Shown here: one piece after another, positions 22,626 to 31,280 of the stretch
Layout: each line of letters starts with the position of its first letter
How positions within the stretch are numbered: the stretch's first letter is position 1
NCBI GenBank assembly: GCA_949316235.1
Contig: OX438748.1
Location: 248,001 to 312,000, forward strand
From: Oegoconia quadripuncta
Taxonomy: Eukaryota; Arthropoda; Insecta; Lepidoptera; Autostichidae
Length of the DNA stretch: 64,000 nt
Direction: 5' to 3'
Notes under the pieces: generated by a model
Database searches by the model: none
Told to the model about the DNA's origin: nothing
What the model saw: only the letters and a program-made list of their open reading frames with translations
Position numbers and translations under genes: made by a program

Positions 22626-22924
22626 CGTGTATTTTTAGTTTATTAAAGTACATATTTTATTTATATGTTCACCCATATTTGTCAATTGTTAACAGATATT
22701 GATGAAGGTATTTTCATTTCATGGGGTTTGTCACCAGGCCGGTCCCATATAAATGGTTACGATCTGACGATTAACTCCAGAGATACTTACGGGTATCAGT
22801 CAACGTGTTAATTGTTTTTTTTTTAACTTACTGAGCTCGATTGTTTTGCCAATTTTTGGGGGTTCAATAATTTGTATTGTGTTAGAATTTTCTTATTGCT
22901 GTTATCATGTAGTGTCCATTAAAT

Positions 22925-23547
22925 ATACCGGATGAGTTTTTTTATCGTAACGAAAAAAATAGGCCATATTAGGCAAGTGAAATAGAAGGTATTGGCATAG
23001 GTAGCTTATTTTATTTTTTCAAAACTATCATAGAATAAAGCGTTAATTGTGTCACTTTACTTTTTTTTTTAATGTACAACGGGTTGGTACCTACTTGACC
23101 TCAATCACACCTGATGTTAAGTGAAGATGAGGTCGAAGGTAGCGTACTGACCCGGGAACCCCAACACATTTGGAGGACTGGCTATCCTATCTCTGACAAC
23201 CGGAACACAACAATGCTATTAACATTGCTGCTTGGCGGCAGATTTGGATAAGATGGTGGTAGCTAGCCAGGCGGACATTTAAACTGCCCTACCACCAACC
23301 AAACCGAGTACTTAAAACATGTACCACGCTGGGGATCGAACACGCGACTTCCGAATTGTAGACCCAATGTTGTTTACATTGAGCCACGGAGGCGGTTAAT
23401 GTCGCATTTGTAGCCAATTAATTACATTAAAGAATAAGAATCCCACCAGTCGCATATAAATTTCCGGTCGGCGCGTGCGTTTACCTTCTATTTCACTTAC
23501 CTAATATGCCCTATTTTTTTCCTTACGTTAAAAAACTCATCCTGTAT
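22925..23547. mobile_element. IR-E element with 66-bp terminal inverted repeats
   Basis: The left arm at 22925-22990 (ATACCGGATGAG to GTGAAATAGAAGGT) and the right arm at 23483-23547 (ACCTTCTATTTCAC to CTCATCCTGTAT) are reverse complements with few differences. Removing the nested SINE-A leaves about 286 bp with no coding frame, the profile of a MITE. A second left arm occurs at 59926-59975. Confidence 0.85.
23061..23397 (-). mobile_element. SINE-A, full length, nested in IR-E (A6)
   Basis: Reversed, it runs from AACCGCCTCCGTGGCTCAATG to a poly(A) of ten. All body boxes are present. The B box is changed (GTGTTCGATCC). It lies between the two IR-E arms. Confidence 0.9.
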
Positions 23548-24395
23548 ACTCCGCATTGAATACCTTTTACTCTTTTTTGACTCCGTCGTAGTCGTGCAAA
23601 AAGGTACTGAAGTTCTTAAGAAGTATCTCTTAGTTCGTTCAAAAAGACATGCTAAAATATAATGTCATATGGCATATATTCGAGGTCAAAAGTATGCACC
23701 TTATCGTTGGAAGGTTATAGTTACAACAAAATATATTTTCAAAGATTAAAAAGTAAATCTTCCGTTTTTTGTGAAGTTCTTCAGCTACTAATTGTGAGAA
23801 TTTAAAAAGTAAAACGCTCTTAATTGTAGGAGATGAACGAAATTTAGTTGCGACAGAGGTTTTCTACACGCCCGTGTACCGCGTTACTTTACCGTAAGCG
23901 CGGGGCGTAATTATAATGTCTCGTAGAGGCGCGTTCATTAGAGCGTGAAGAGGGCTGCGGGGCGGGTACGGGACGGGGGACGAGGGGGGCGACACATTGT
24001 TTACCCGTTATTTGTCAACGTCCATAATCCACGTTTATTCAAACCACTTCACTACATGGTTACCTAAGTACCCACTGTACTGGAGTTTACAATTACCTGA
24101 CCTTTGCAACGCTCAAGTTCAGGGTTGTTGTCTCGCTCACTCGCTCTCACAGCATCGTGAATAGTTTGTACTGCTTCTTTGTCTATGTTCCTCGTTGATC
24201 CTAGGGTTTTGTATCAGTAAAGCCACATTTAAGGGATTAGTGTACTATGTATTTATTCAACGTAAGACACAGCCTTTAGCTCACAATGAGGCACAATTGT
24301 TACTGAAGCATAATTCTATACTGATTACGATCATTATGTCATTTTCTGGAAAAGTTCTGCTTAGTTATTTTAAGGAAGATACGTCTTGCCCCTAT
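23548..24395. other. Unassigned sequence
   Basis: A GC-rich patch lies at 23930-23995 (GGGGCGGGTACGGGACGG). ATTTATTCAACGTAAGACAC at 24248 matches the inverted-repeat end described at 17514, but a matching second end was not found. Confidence 0.4.
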
Positions 24396-24745
24396 GACGA
24401 CCGATTGGTGTAGTGGATAGTAACCCTGTCAGCGTAACCAACTGTTGCGGGTTTGAATCTCGCAAGGGGTAAATGTTTGTTTTTTTTTTCTTATATGAGA
24501 GGGCGGCAAACGAGCATGCGGGTCACCTGATGGGAAGCAATCACCGCCGCCCATGGACACCCGCAACACCCAAAGGGTCACAGATGCGTTGACGGCGTGT
24601 TTGTGTGATGAGTACGAACATTTATTCCCGAGCTATGGCTGTTTATATAAATATGTATGTTCATCCGTTATCTAGAATCCATAGCGCAAGCTCTGCTTAG
24701 TTTGGGACTAGATGATTTGTGTCAGTGTACGAAATATTTATTTAT
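24396..24745 (+). mobile_element. SINE-D, interrupted by another element (D3)
   Basis: The head GACGACCGATTGGTGTAGTG is followed by B box GTTTGAATCTC and GGGGTAAATGTTTGT. After an insertion at 24481-24597 the SINE resumes TGTTTGTGTGATGAG and runs to the TACGAAATATTTATTTATT tail. Confidence 0.88.
24481..24597 (-). mobile_element. Element R2x, inserted in SINE-D
   Basis: A poly(T) start is followed by GAGGGCGGCAAACGAGCATG, GGTCACCTGATGGGAAGCAA and CCCATGGACACCCGCAACAC. It is the reverse of the 3' part of the larger copy at 58690-59104. The 7-bp TGTTTGT at 24474-24480 and 24598-24604 is a target-site duplication. The A-tail plus duplication imply target-primed retrotransposition. Confidence 0.8.
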
Positions 24746-25032
24746 TATTTTCACTTCTCTGCCGAGAAAGACTTGGCCGTTCTCTGATAGTAAATAATAA
24801 TGAATTACCATGATCATGATCCCATTAAGACAATCCTGCCAAATTTATACGACACGGCACTTCAAAATTTATACAATTTACCCATATGTTAGGAGTATGA
24901 TTATGTTATCGAACATTATATCTTCTTGGAAAGGGAACACGATAAGATAATTTTCCTATATTTAATTCTCAAAGTGATGTCTACTGAGCGAACTAATAAT
25001 CTACTCACCGGTAGAATTAATCTGATATAATA

Positions 25033-25515
25033 CAACTAATATATAAATGCGAAAGTTTGGATGTTTGTTTGTTGCTCGTCACGGCGAAACGAATAATAAA
25101 TAAATAATAATAAATATTTCGGACACTTACACCAATCATCTAGTCCCAAACTAAGCAAAGCTTGTGCTATGGATACTAGATAAACGGATAAACATACATA
25201 AATATTTATATAAACATCCAAGACTCGGGAGTAAATGTTCGTATTCATCACACAAACATTTACCCCTCGCGGGATTCGAACCCGCAACCGTTGGTCTCGC
25301 TGATAGGGTCACTATCCACTACGCCAATCGGTCGTCAAACGAACGAATGAACGGATGTCAATGAAATTTGGTATATAGCTAGAACATGTAGTGGATTAAG
25401 ACATGGATATTTTTTATGCCAATAACGTAGTAGTTCCAATTACAATAAATAAAAGTAACTAAACATATCCGCGATAAAGTTATTCCACGCAGATGAGCCG
25501 CGGGCTGAAAGCTAG
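25033..25515 (+). mobile_element. Helitron-like Hel-I, interrupted by SINE-D
   Basis: Starts CTAATATATAAATGCGAAAG and TTTGTTTGTTGCTCG and resumes after the SINE with AACGAATGAACGG, TGAAATTTGGTATATAGC, CCGCGATAAAG and a GCCGCGGGCTGAAAGCTAGT end. A hairpin-like GC segment followed by CTAGT and no inverted repeats fit a non-autonomous Helitron (family knowledge). Confidence 0.7.
25094..25336 (-). mobile_element. SINE-D, full length, nested in Hel-I (D4)
   Basis: Flanked by AAACGAA at 25087-25093 and 25337-25343, a 7-bp target-site duplication. Reversed, the head is GACGACCGATTGGCGTAGTG with B box GGTTCGAATCC, and the tail is rich in TTATTA. The open frame ending ALLSLGLDDWCKCPKY on the minus strand is a recurrent SINE-D shadow, not a gene. 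Confidence 0.92.
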
Positions 25516-25688
25516 TGTATCTTTAAATTAAATCGGAAAATAATATAATTTTCACTTTTTTCATGGTAGAAATAATTCACCTTTTAAGATCATAATATTG
25601 ATAACAGATTCATAATACGAGTATGGTTACATGTTTACCCACGACCACGACAGAACGGAGAAGGATATGCGTTTGGGTTAAGAGGTAA

Positions 25689-26228
25689 TATATTTACGAA
25701 AACTTAATGTACGTAAGAAAGAATCTGTATTTGTTTAGGAAAAATTGTGAAATACACAATGTTAATACAAGATATAAATATAAACTTGCTGTCCATAGCA
25801 GTCGCTTACACAAAGTCACTAAGTCATTCAAGGGACAATGTATACGCTTTTACAATAAGGTTCCGGTAGACATTCAAAATTTGCCTTTAAATAAATTTAA
25901 AACAACCATTAAACGGAAACTATGTGCCAAAGGCTATTATAAAATTTCTGACTATCTGGATGATAAGAATGCGTGGACATGAACCGCTCGCCATTATCCA
26001 GTATATTTTATTCTTATTTTTCTTTGTCGAATCATAAATTTTACAATTAGGTATCTCAAATTGTATTTGTATTGACTTATTTAAAAAGAGCAACCCTGGA
26101 GTTTCATGCTCGTTCTTCTCTGGGGAGACTGCCTAGTGAATGAGCGATAACTGTATGTCATGACGATTTCAAATGTTATTCTTATAACTTAAGAAATAAA
26201 AACATTTTTGATTTGATTTTGATTTGAT
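25689..26228 (+). pseudogene. LINE-H ORF2 C-terminus and 3' UTR, best plus-strand copy
   Basis: A frame from 25689 reads YIYENLMYVRKN and ends FKGQCIRFYNKVPVDIQNLP, GYYKISDYLDDKNAWT before a stop at 25980-25982. This is the far C-terminus of a LINE reverse transcriptase protein; endonuclease and RT domains are missing by 5' truncation. The 3' UTR has AGAGCAACCCTGGAGTTTC, TTCTTCTCTGGGGAGACTGC and AAATAAAAACATTTTTG, then (TTTGAT)n. The open frame shows few lesions, so it is younger than the copy at 15089. Confidence 0.88.
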
Positions 26229-27024
26229 TTGTGTTTGTATTCTGAGCATGGTATATTAATTCTGTGGCATGGTTCTATTTTCTGTGAAAACTTGCGGCTT
26301 ATATAGCATCCCGTTATTTACAGATCTGTTTCAATTTATTAATTTATTTTGATATAGGTATTATTTCATTTAACGCTAACGTTATCTCATTCTGAGTAAT
26401 CGCAACATATACTCGCTCTTTCATTTGCATGGAGCTGACAATAACTTTGTCATTTTCTCAACCATCAGCGAACTTGAGATCTATTTTTAAGCAGCATAGG
26501 GCTAAACTCTCCCTCATCCCAGCATTAAATATTTGAAGAATCGATCGACTGCCTCTCAAGTGTGTCCATTACAACAACTCACCCGTGCAGTTCGTAGCGG
26601 ATGCCCCTCGTGTCGGCCGCACTGCGACACCGCCCCGCGCTGCACACCCCGCCCGTAGCGCCGTAGCGCCGGTGCTACGAGCTACGGGACGGCCTACGCG
26701 GAACTGATATTTTAGTAAAAATGATAGAATCTAAGATTTAAGTCCATCGAATTTCTTACGACCTGAAATAAGATATAATTAAATTGACTGGTTCTAAGTT
26801 AACGTCCAGGATACTGGAAATGTTCATCATATCTCCGACCTGCAATTTCCGGCCCCGAATGAGTATATCACATTTTTTGGGTACCGCATCGAAATTGGTA
26901 AAACAAATAAAGAACATAGATTTGTAAAATATTAATCTAAAGGGGTTCTTTAAGTTATATGAAAAATTATTAAAAGATTGTTTGTGAGGAGTGTCATATA
27001 AATCATTCTTACAGCAATTAAAAA
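26229..27024. other. Unassigned sequence with a GC island
   Basis: No repeat is recognised except the GC-rich block at 26575-26705, listed separately. Confidence 0.45.
26575..26705 (-). other. GC-rich island with nested palindrome and candidate splice donor
   Basis: This block is strongly GC- and CpG-rich in AT-rich surroundings. CCCGTAGC/GCTACGGG encloses CGTAGC/GCTACG at 26652-26688. On the minus strand it ends CTGCACGGGTGAGTTG, a good 5' splice site. A possible acceptor TTTTTACTAAAATATCAG lies on its other side. One minus frame is open throughout but is Ala/Arg/Gly-rich without a motif. It could be an exon, a promoter island or neither. Confidence 0.3.
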
Positions 27025-27225
27025 AATATTATAAATGCTACAGTTTACATGTTTGTTTCTTTATTTGTTCGTTGCTCAATCACGGCAAAACCGATGAACG
27101 AATTTGGATGAAATTTGGTACAGTATTTTACTTATACCTGGGTTAAAAGAGGATTATTTTTATGCCGATAAAGTGACATATCCACGATAAAGTTATTACA
27201 CGCAGGCAAAGCCGCGGGTGGAAAG
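27025..27225 (+). mobile_element. Helitron-like Hel-I, copy 3
   Basis: Starts AATATTATAAATGC, then CAATCACGGCAAAACCGATG, TTTGGATGAAATTTGGTAC, GCCGATAAAGTGACA and GCAAAGCCGCGGGTGGAAAG. The final CTAGT is replaced by a 16-bp tandem duplication (AAAGATGGTATGTTAT twice, 27222-27253). Confidence 0.7.
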
Positions 27226-27619
27226 ATGGTATGTTATAAAGATGGTATGTTATAAACATAAAGTATTTTAAAAACTTTTAAAAACATTTCATAGTGCTGT
27301 CCCACAGATTATCTTTGCGTAGCTTTGTTATGTTAAAAGGGAACACACATTTTACGAGCCTCGACTCGTGGTTCGCCGTTTTTATCCTATTGTCATATTC
27401 TAATGATTGGACTTGTGTTTTTACTTATTTACCTTATTCGGGAATACAACAGCATCACATGACATAAATTGTACTCGAGATAATTACTTAAATTGTAGAC
27501 CAAAAGTTTTCCACAAAATTATAATATTTTGAGAATTGTGTGAAAAGTTATCCGAACTATAGTTATATACCTTAATTCAATAGGTCGGGGAGTGATATGA
27601 AACGTCTATTTATGCAATA

Positions 27620-27643
27620 AACACACACACACACACACACACT
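27620..27643. repeat. (AC)n microsatellite
   Basis: About twelve AC units. Confidence 0.9.
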
Positions 27644-27679
27644 ACAAACGAAGTAATCACTTGTACACACATGCGACAA

Positions 27680-27795
27680 TTTATTTTATTTCATATCATA
27701 TTCTTTATTGCACCAAAATATTACAATAGGTCACGTACAAAGGTGGGCTTATCTCTTTAAGAAATGTCTTCCATCCAACCTGAGCATTGAAATAT
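27680..27795 (-). mobile_element. LINE-Q 3' end, copy 3
   Basis: Reversed, it reads CATTTCTTAAAGAGATAAGC, CCACCTTTGTACGTG and TGCAATAAAGAATATG. The GAGATAAGCCC stem box matches the copies at 12616 and 54228. Confidence 0.6.
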
Positions 27796-28379
27796 GAAAC
27801 TGAGTTAATTTCATCACTATTCTTATTAGTTAATTGTTACGTAGATCTAATTCTGACATTTTCATTTGGATTTTACATAATTTCTTTAGTTTGACTTTTA
27901 ATATTATGTAATTTAAAGTTATTAACATTACGACTCGTATATTACTGAGGATTGTTTTATTGATATTTATATAATAATAATAAATAGGAATATACCATTT
28001 ACTTGGTTAATGGTAAATGGTATGATAATACCAGCTCATGCTGAATACTCAAGAAACAAGAAAACAATAATAATAATGTAAAAGTACCAACTCTATTGGA
28101 ATATAATTAAAACGATAACCATTGTCAGTAACATAATAAGAATCTTTGACATAAGTTTAGTATTAGTTTTCTGTAAAAGAATTTGTAATAATGCTGTTGA
28201 TTTTAAAATAAATAAACATCTGGCTCGGTGACCCTTACACCTGCAATTTCCAGCAGCAAATGTATATATTAAACTAGTTTATTCATGAGTGCTTCCGCGT
28301 GATGTTTTTGTTGTCACAGTAACTGGTAATTAAATTAATTAATTAATTAAATTTACCTGTCATGTTAGTCTAAAAACTC
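27796..28379. other. AT-rich sequence with retroelement 3'-end-like stretch
   Basis: TTGTAATAATGCTGTTGATT and AAAATAAATAAAC at 28180-28215 resemble 44745-44785 and may be a LINE 3' terminus. A (TTAA)n-rich tract lies at 28330-28352. A small hairpin ATACCATTTAC/GTAAATGGTAT lies near 27992-28023. Confidence 0.35.
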
Positions 28380-28612
28380 CCCCATGCAACGCCCTAAGCC
28401 GAGGTTCGAGCCCCCGTGGGCACCCTTAGGCGTCGGTTGCAAAAACTTTTTCCGTGCTGTTGCATACAGTCAAGGTGCGCTTCGCGCACCATGACTGTAT
28501 GCAAGAGACGGGCAGAGCGCTCCCGCGCTCGCCCACCCGCCCGGCGTCGCTGTAAAAAGCCTATCGGCTTGACAGCAACTGTTCCTGATCAAAAAAAAAA
28601 AAAAAAAAAAAA
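28380..28612 (+). mobile_element. Candidate SINE with strong internal hairpin
   Basis: GGTTCGAGCCC fits a pol III B box, but the A box is unclear. The body holds a 43-nt hairpin at 28461-28503 and a GC-rich stretch, and ends in 22 or so A residues. The composition contrasts sharply with its flanks. No second full copy is in the window. Confidence 0.45.
28461..28503 (+). repeat. Near-perfect 20-bp-stem hairpin
   Basis: TGCATACAGTCAAGGTGCGC is separated by TTC from its reverse complement GCGCACCATGACTGTATGCA, with one mismatch (A opposite A). Confidence 0.9.
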
Positions 28613-28793
28613 ACCACGTTTCAGTGTCATACGTCATCACTGGTACATACACATAAATTAAAATCGCCTCACCGCCCGGTTAAGTTGGAAAAGTCCTTAG
28701 GACGTGTCAGCGAGTTTCAGCCTTCAAAAAAAAAAAAAAAAAAAAAAAGACCACGTTTCAGTGACATAAGTTGTCACTGGTACATACAAATTG
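28612..28793 (+). repeat. Poly(A)-plus-flank duplicated unit
   Basis: An A-run followed by CCACGTTTCAGTGTCATACG at about 28612 recurs as an A-run followed by CCACGTTTCAGTGACATAAG at about 28751. Both continue TCACTGGTACATACA. The intervening 28660-28728 is a GC-richer segment ending at the second A-run. This fits a tandem duplication or a second insertion into the same site. Confidence 0.65.
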
Positions 28794-28826
28794 ATTAAAA
28801 TAAATATAAATAATAAATAAATAACT

Positions 28827-29473
28827 ATCCGTGGAGGTATACACACAGCGCCATTTAGTTCCGCACTAAGCTTGTATTATGGATACCAGATTGTTGATAT
28901 ATTAGGTCTTTACCTATTAAAATTGAGATTTTTTTCTTCGTTAATCATAATGTACCAACTCCCACAATTCTATAGATATTTCCAAATTTGTTTTTATTTG
29001 GAAAATAGAATATATTTTCAAGGTTTCACATGAAATATTTTTTAATGTCTGAGCTAAATCACATAATAAAAAAAACTTGAACACAACTCTATTCATGAGA
29101 TTCCCATATTATTTCTTAGATTCGCGGAAACTTTTATAAAGCGGTTACTTTTAAAAATTAACACTGCCTATACTTAACTTAATGTTACCCGATAATTCAC
29201 ACAAAGTTTAGCTAAATTTGGATTTGCCGTTGCCAAAAAAATTTCAAAAATGTTTGTATGGAGAAAGCAGTCTTAATGAAACGCCAATTATGAAATTGGC
29301 GTTTTGTATGAAGAATTTCATTAATATATATTTTTTTGTAAATAAATACATATAAAAATGAAAAACATCCGTAACTCGGGAACAGATGTCCGTATTCATC
29401 ATAGCGTATTCGAACCCGCGACCATTTGTTATAGCAGTCAGCGTTTCTAAGCACTACATCAAACAGGTCGTCC
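28827..29473 (-). mobile_element. SINE-C, split by MITE-B (C1)
   Basis: The two halves are 28827-28901 (ACACACAGCGCC to GTTGATATA) and about 29324-29473 (TTTTTTTGTAAATAAATACA to CAAACAGGTCGTC). Reversed, the head is GACGACCTGTTTGATGTAG with a damaged B box (GGTTCGAATAC). Intact copies at 52461 and 62899 show that the halves belong together. Confidence 0.9.
28902..29323 (+). mobile_element. MITE-B, nested in SINE-C (B1)
   Basis: Starts TTAGGTCTTTACCTATTAAA right after a TA, and carries GGTTTCACATGAAATA, CTTTTATAAAGCGGTTAC and TTTAGCTAAATTTGG in the order seen at 53120-53730 and reversed at 61639-62117. A TA-flanked short element with inverted ends fits the Tc1/mariner superfamily, but no transposase is present. 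Its last 33 bp run in reverse orientation relative to the other copies. Confidence 0.85.
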
Positions 29474-29518
29474 AGACTTTACAGACTACTACTAATTCTA
29501 AATAAACTATCGTCAATT

Positions 29519-29806
29519 TTGATTTTAACAAGTTGCACAGTGTCACGATATCTCATACACTTCAGCAGAGGTGTCTCACAGTACATGCTGTGTCACGGCG
29601 TCTGTAGGCCTCTCACGAGCGGTACAAGGCGATACAAGAGCGATACAAGAGCGTTACATCGGACGACATACGATGGACGTAGAGTGCCTTGTGTGATGTT
29701 ACAAATCGCTTACAGGGCACGCTTAGTGTTTCACACACAGAGCGTAGAACTTCCTGCACGCAGGTTGAATACAATTTCTGTAACAACACTTTTAAAATCC
29801 CTATTT
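29519..29806. other. Unassigned sequence
   Basis: A short tandem of GCGATACAAGA-like units lies at 29620-29656. The open plus frame here has no recognised motif. Confidence 0.35.
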
Positions 29807-30318
29807 AACCGCCTCCATGACTCAATGTAAACAACATGAAAGAAGAAAGAAAGAAAAAGTATTTATTGCCAACAAATACAAAAAAATTCGTAGGTATAAC
29901 ACTTTGCATAATTAAATGTATTTGTGGCAAAGGGATTGGGCGTCAGCATTTGCTGCTAATATATCGTATGGCAATTGACAGCGCTAGTTTTCAGCGCAAC
30001 CCCTCTCTCACTTAGGTTTTCAAAATAAGAATCGGAGGTCGCGGGTTCGATCCCCAGCGGGGTACATGTTAAAATACTTGGTTTGGTTGGTGGTAGGGCA
30101 TTTTAAATGTCCGCCTGGCTAGCTACCACCATCTTATTTAAATCTGCCGCCAAGTAGCAATGTTGATAGCATTGTTGTGTTCCGATTGTCAGAGATAAGA
30201 TAGCCAGTCCCCCAAATATGTTAGGGTTTCCGGGTCAGTACACATCCACTTTCGACCTCATCTTTACTTATCATCAGGTGTGATTGAGGTAAAGTACTAT
30301 GCTCAAAGTGCAAAAAAA
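29807..30318 (+). mobile_element. SINE-A, split by element P (A7)
   Basis: The first part, 29807-29837, is the A-box half of the head (ACCGCCTCCATGACTCAATG). The rest resumes at about 30029 with ATCGGAGGTCGCGGGTTCG and runs to the tail and a short A-run. An uninterrupted copy such as 37977 shows that only about 10 bp of head were lost at the junction. Confidence 0.9.
29838..30028 (-). mobile_element. Element P, copy 2, nested in SINE-A
   Basis: Starts GAAAGAAGAAAGAAAGAAAA, then TATTTATTGCCAACAAATAC, TGTATTTGTGGCAAAGGG and GACAGCGCTAGTTTTCAGCG. The shared boxes and (GAAA)n start link it to 20970-21192. The reversed (CTTT)n reads as a retroelement tail. Confidence 0.65.
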
Positions 30319-31206
30319 TGTATTCTTGCAAAGGACGGCACTTGCACGCCAATGGATTGCAAAAACTACACAGTGTACGACGGAGTACTCGCTAGGCCGA
30401 ATGCATTTTGGTAGATTTATGTTAGGTTAGGGTTTTTAATGCCTCTTTGTAGGCCACCAATCACTGTGAAACAGCCTAGCCGAAGCCGACTATTTACCAC
30501 TTCGAAAGTAGGCAATACCACTAGTGCTCACCCATCCAAGAACTGACCGCCCCCGACATTACTTTACCTCGCAAATCGAAAACGATTAGCGAATGTGACT
30601 ACGCGACGAATGCTTCTACAAACGAAAGGAACAAAGCAATAGTAAATGGTGTTTCAAAGCCGTACACTGTTCTCGGAGTGGGTTGTTTGTGTGGTGGAGC
30701 CACAGAGTGAAGAGGTTCAAGTACACTCACTATAGAAGCGCCCCATCGCTCAATTCTCATACAATTTAACGTAATTTAGTCGTGTTGTGTAATTTGAATA
30801 AGAAATAGAGGACTTGTCTGGGTAATGGAGAATTCAGTTAATTAATTTATTTACCATATTACTGTTAAGTACATACAGATGAGGAAAACATAACATTATA
30901 CCAGGATAAAACTTCATATATACAAATTGCGAGCGTATTTCAAACCTTTGACAGAAGAAATAAAATGTTGCTTATTAATTGTGACTATTATTATACCGAG
31001 CATCTTAGCTTTCGATTCAATGCATGATTCGCCCAAAATAGTGTTTAGATTGACCCCAGCCCCAAGGTTAAATTGGTCAGAGATTGGTATTGACATATCT
31101 CATAAAGTTTGATTTACAATGAACGCAAAATGAGAAGAATGTAAAAATAACTCCGTACTCCTAATAAAACTAACTTTGATTCACCCGCATAAATTTGCAA
31201 ATATTT
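30319..31206. other. Unassigned sequence
   Basis: No family is recognised. TGTTAGGTTAGGGTT at 30419 is a short TTAGG-like stretch. Open frames on both strands at 30914-31112 lack motifs. Confidence 0.4.
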
Positions 31207-31280
31207 GACCTTCGGTGTCATCTTCACTTATCATCAGGTGTGATTGATGTCAAGTGCTAACCCGTTGTGCATAAAAAAAA
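31207..31280 (+). mobile_element. SINE-A, tail only (A8)
   Basis: GACCTTCGGTGTCATCTTCA leads to CATCAGGTGTGATTGATGTC and CCGTTGTGCATAAAAAAAA. Confidence 0.8.

Noticed and set aside
25036..25287. Open minus frame with ALLSLGLDDWCKCPKY, recurring near 15965 and 55800
   Set aside because: The frame lies inside SINE-D and recurs because the SINE recurs; no evidence of selection on protein.
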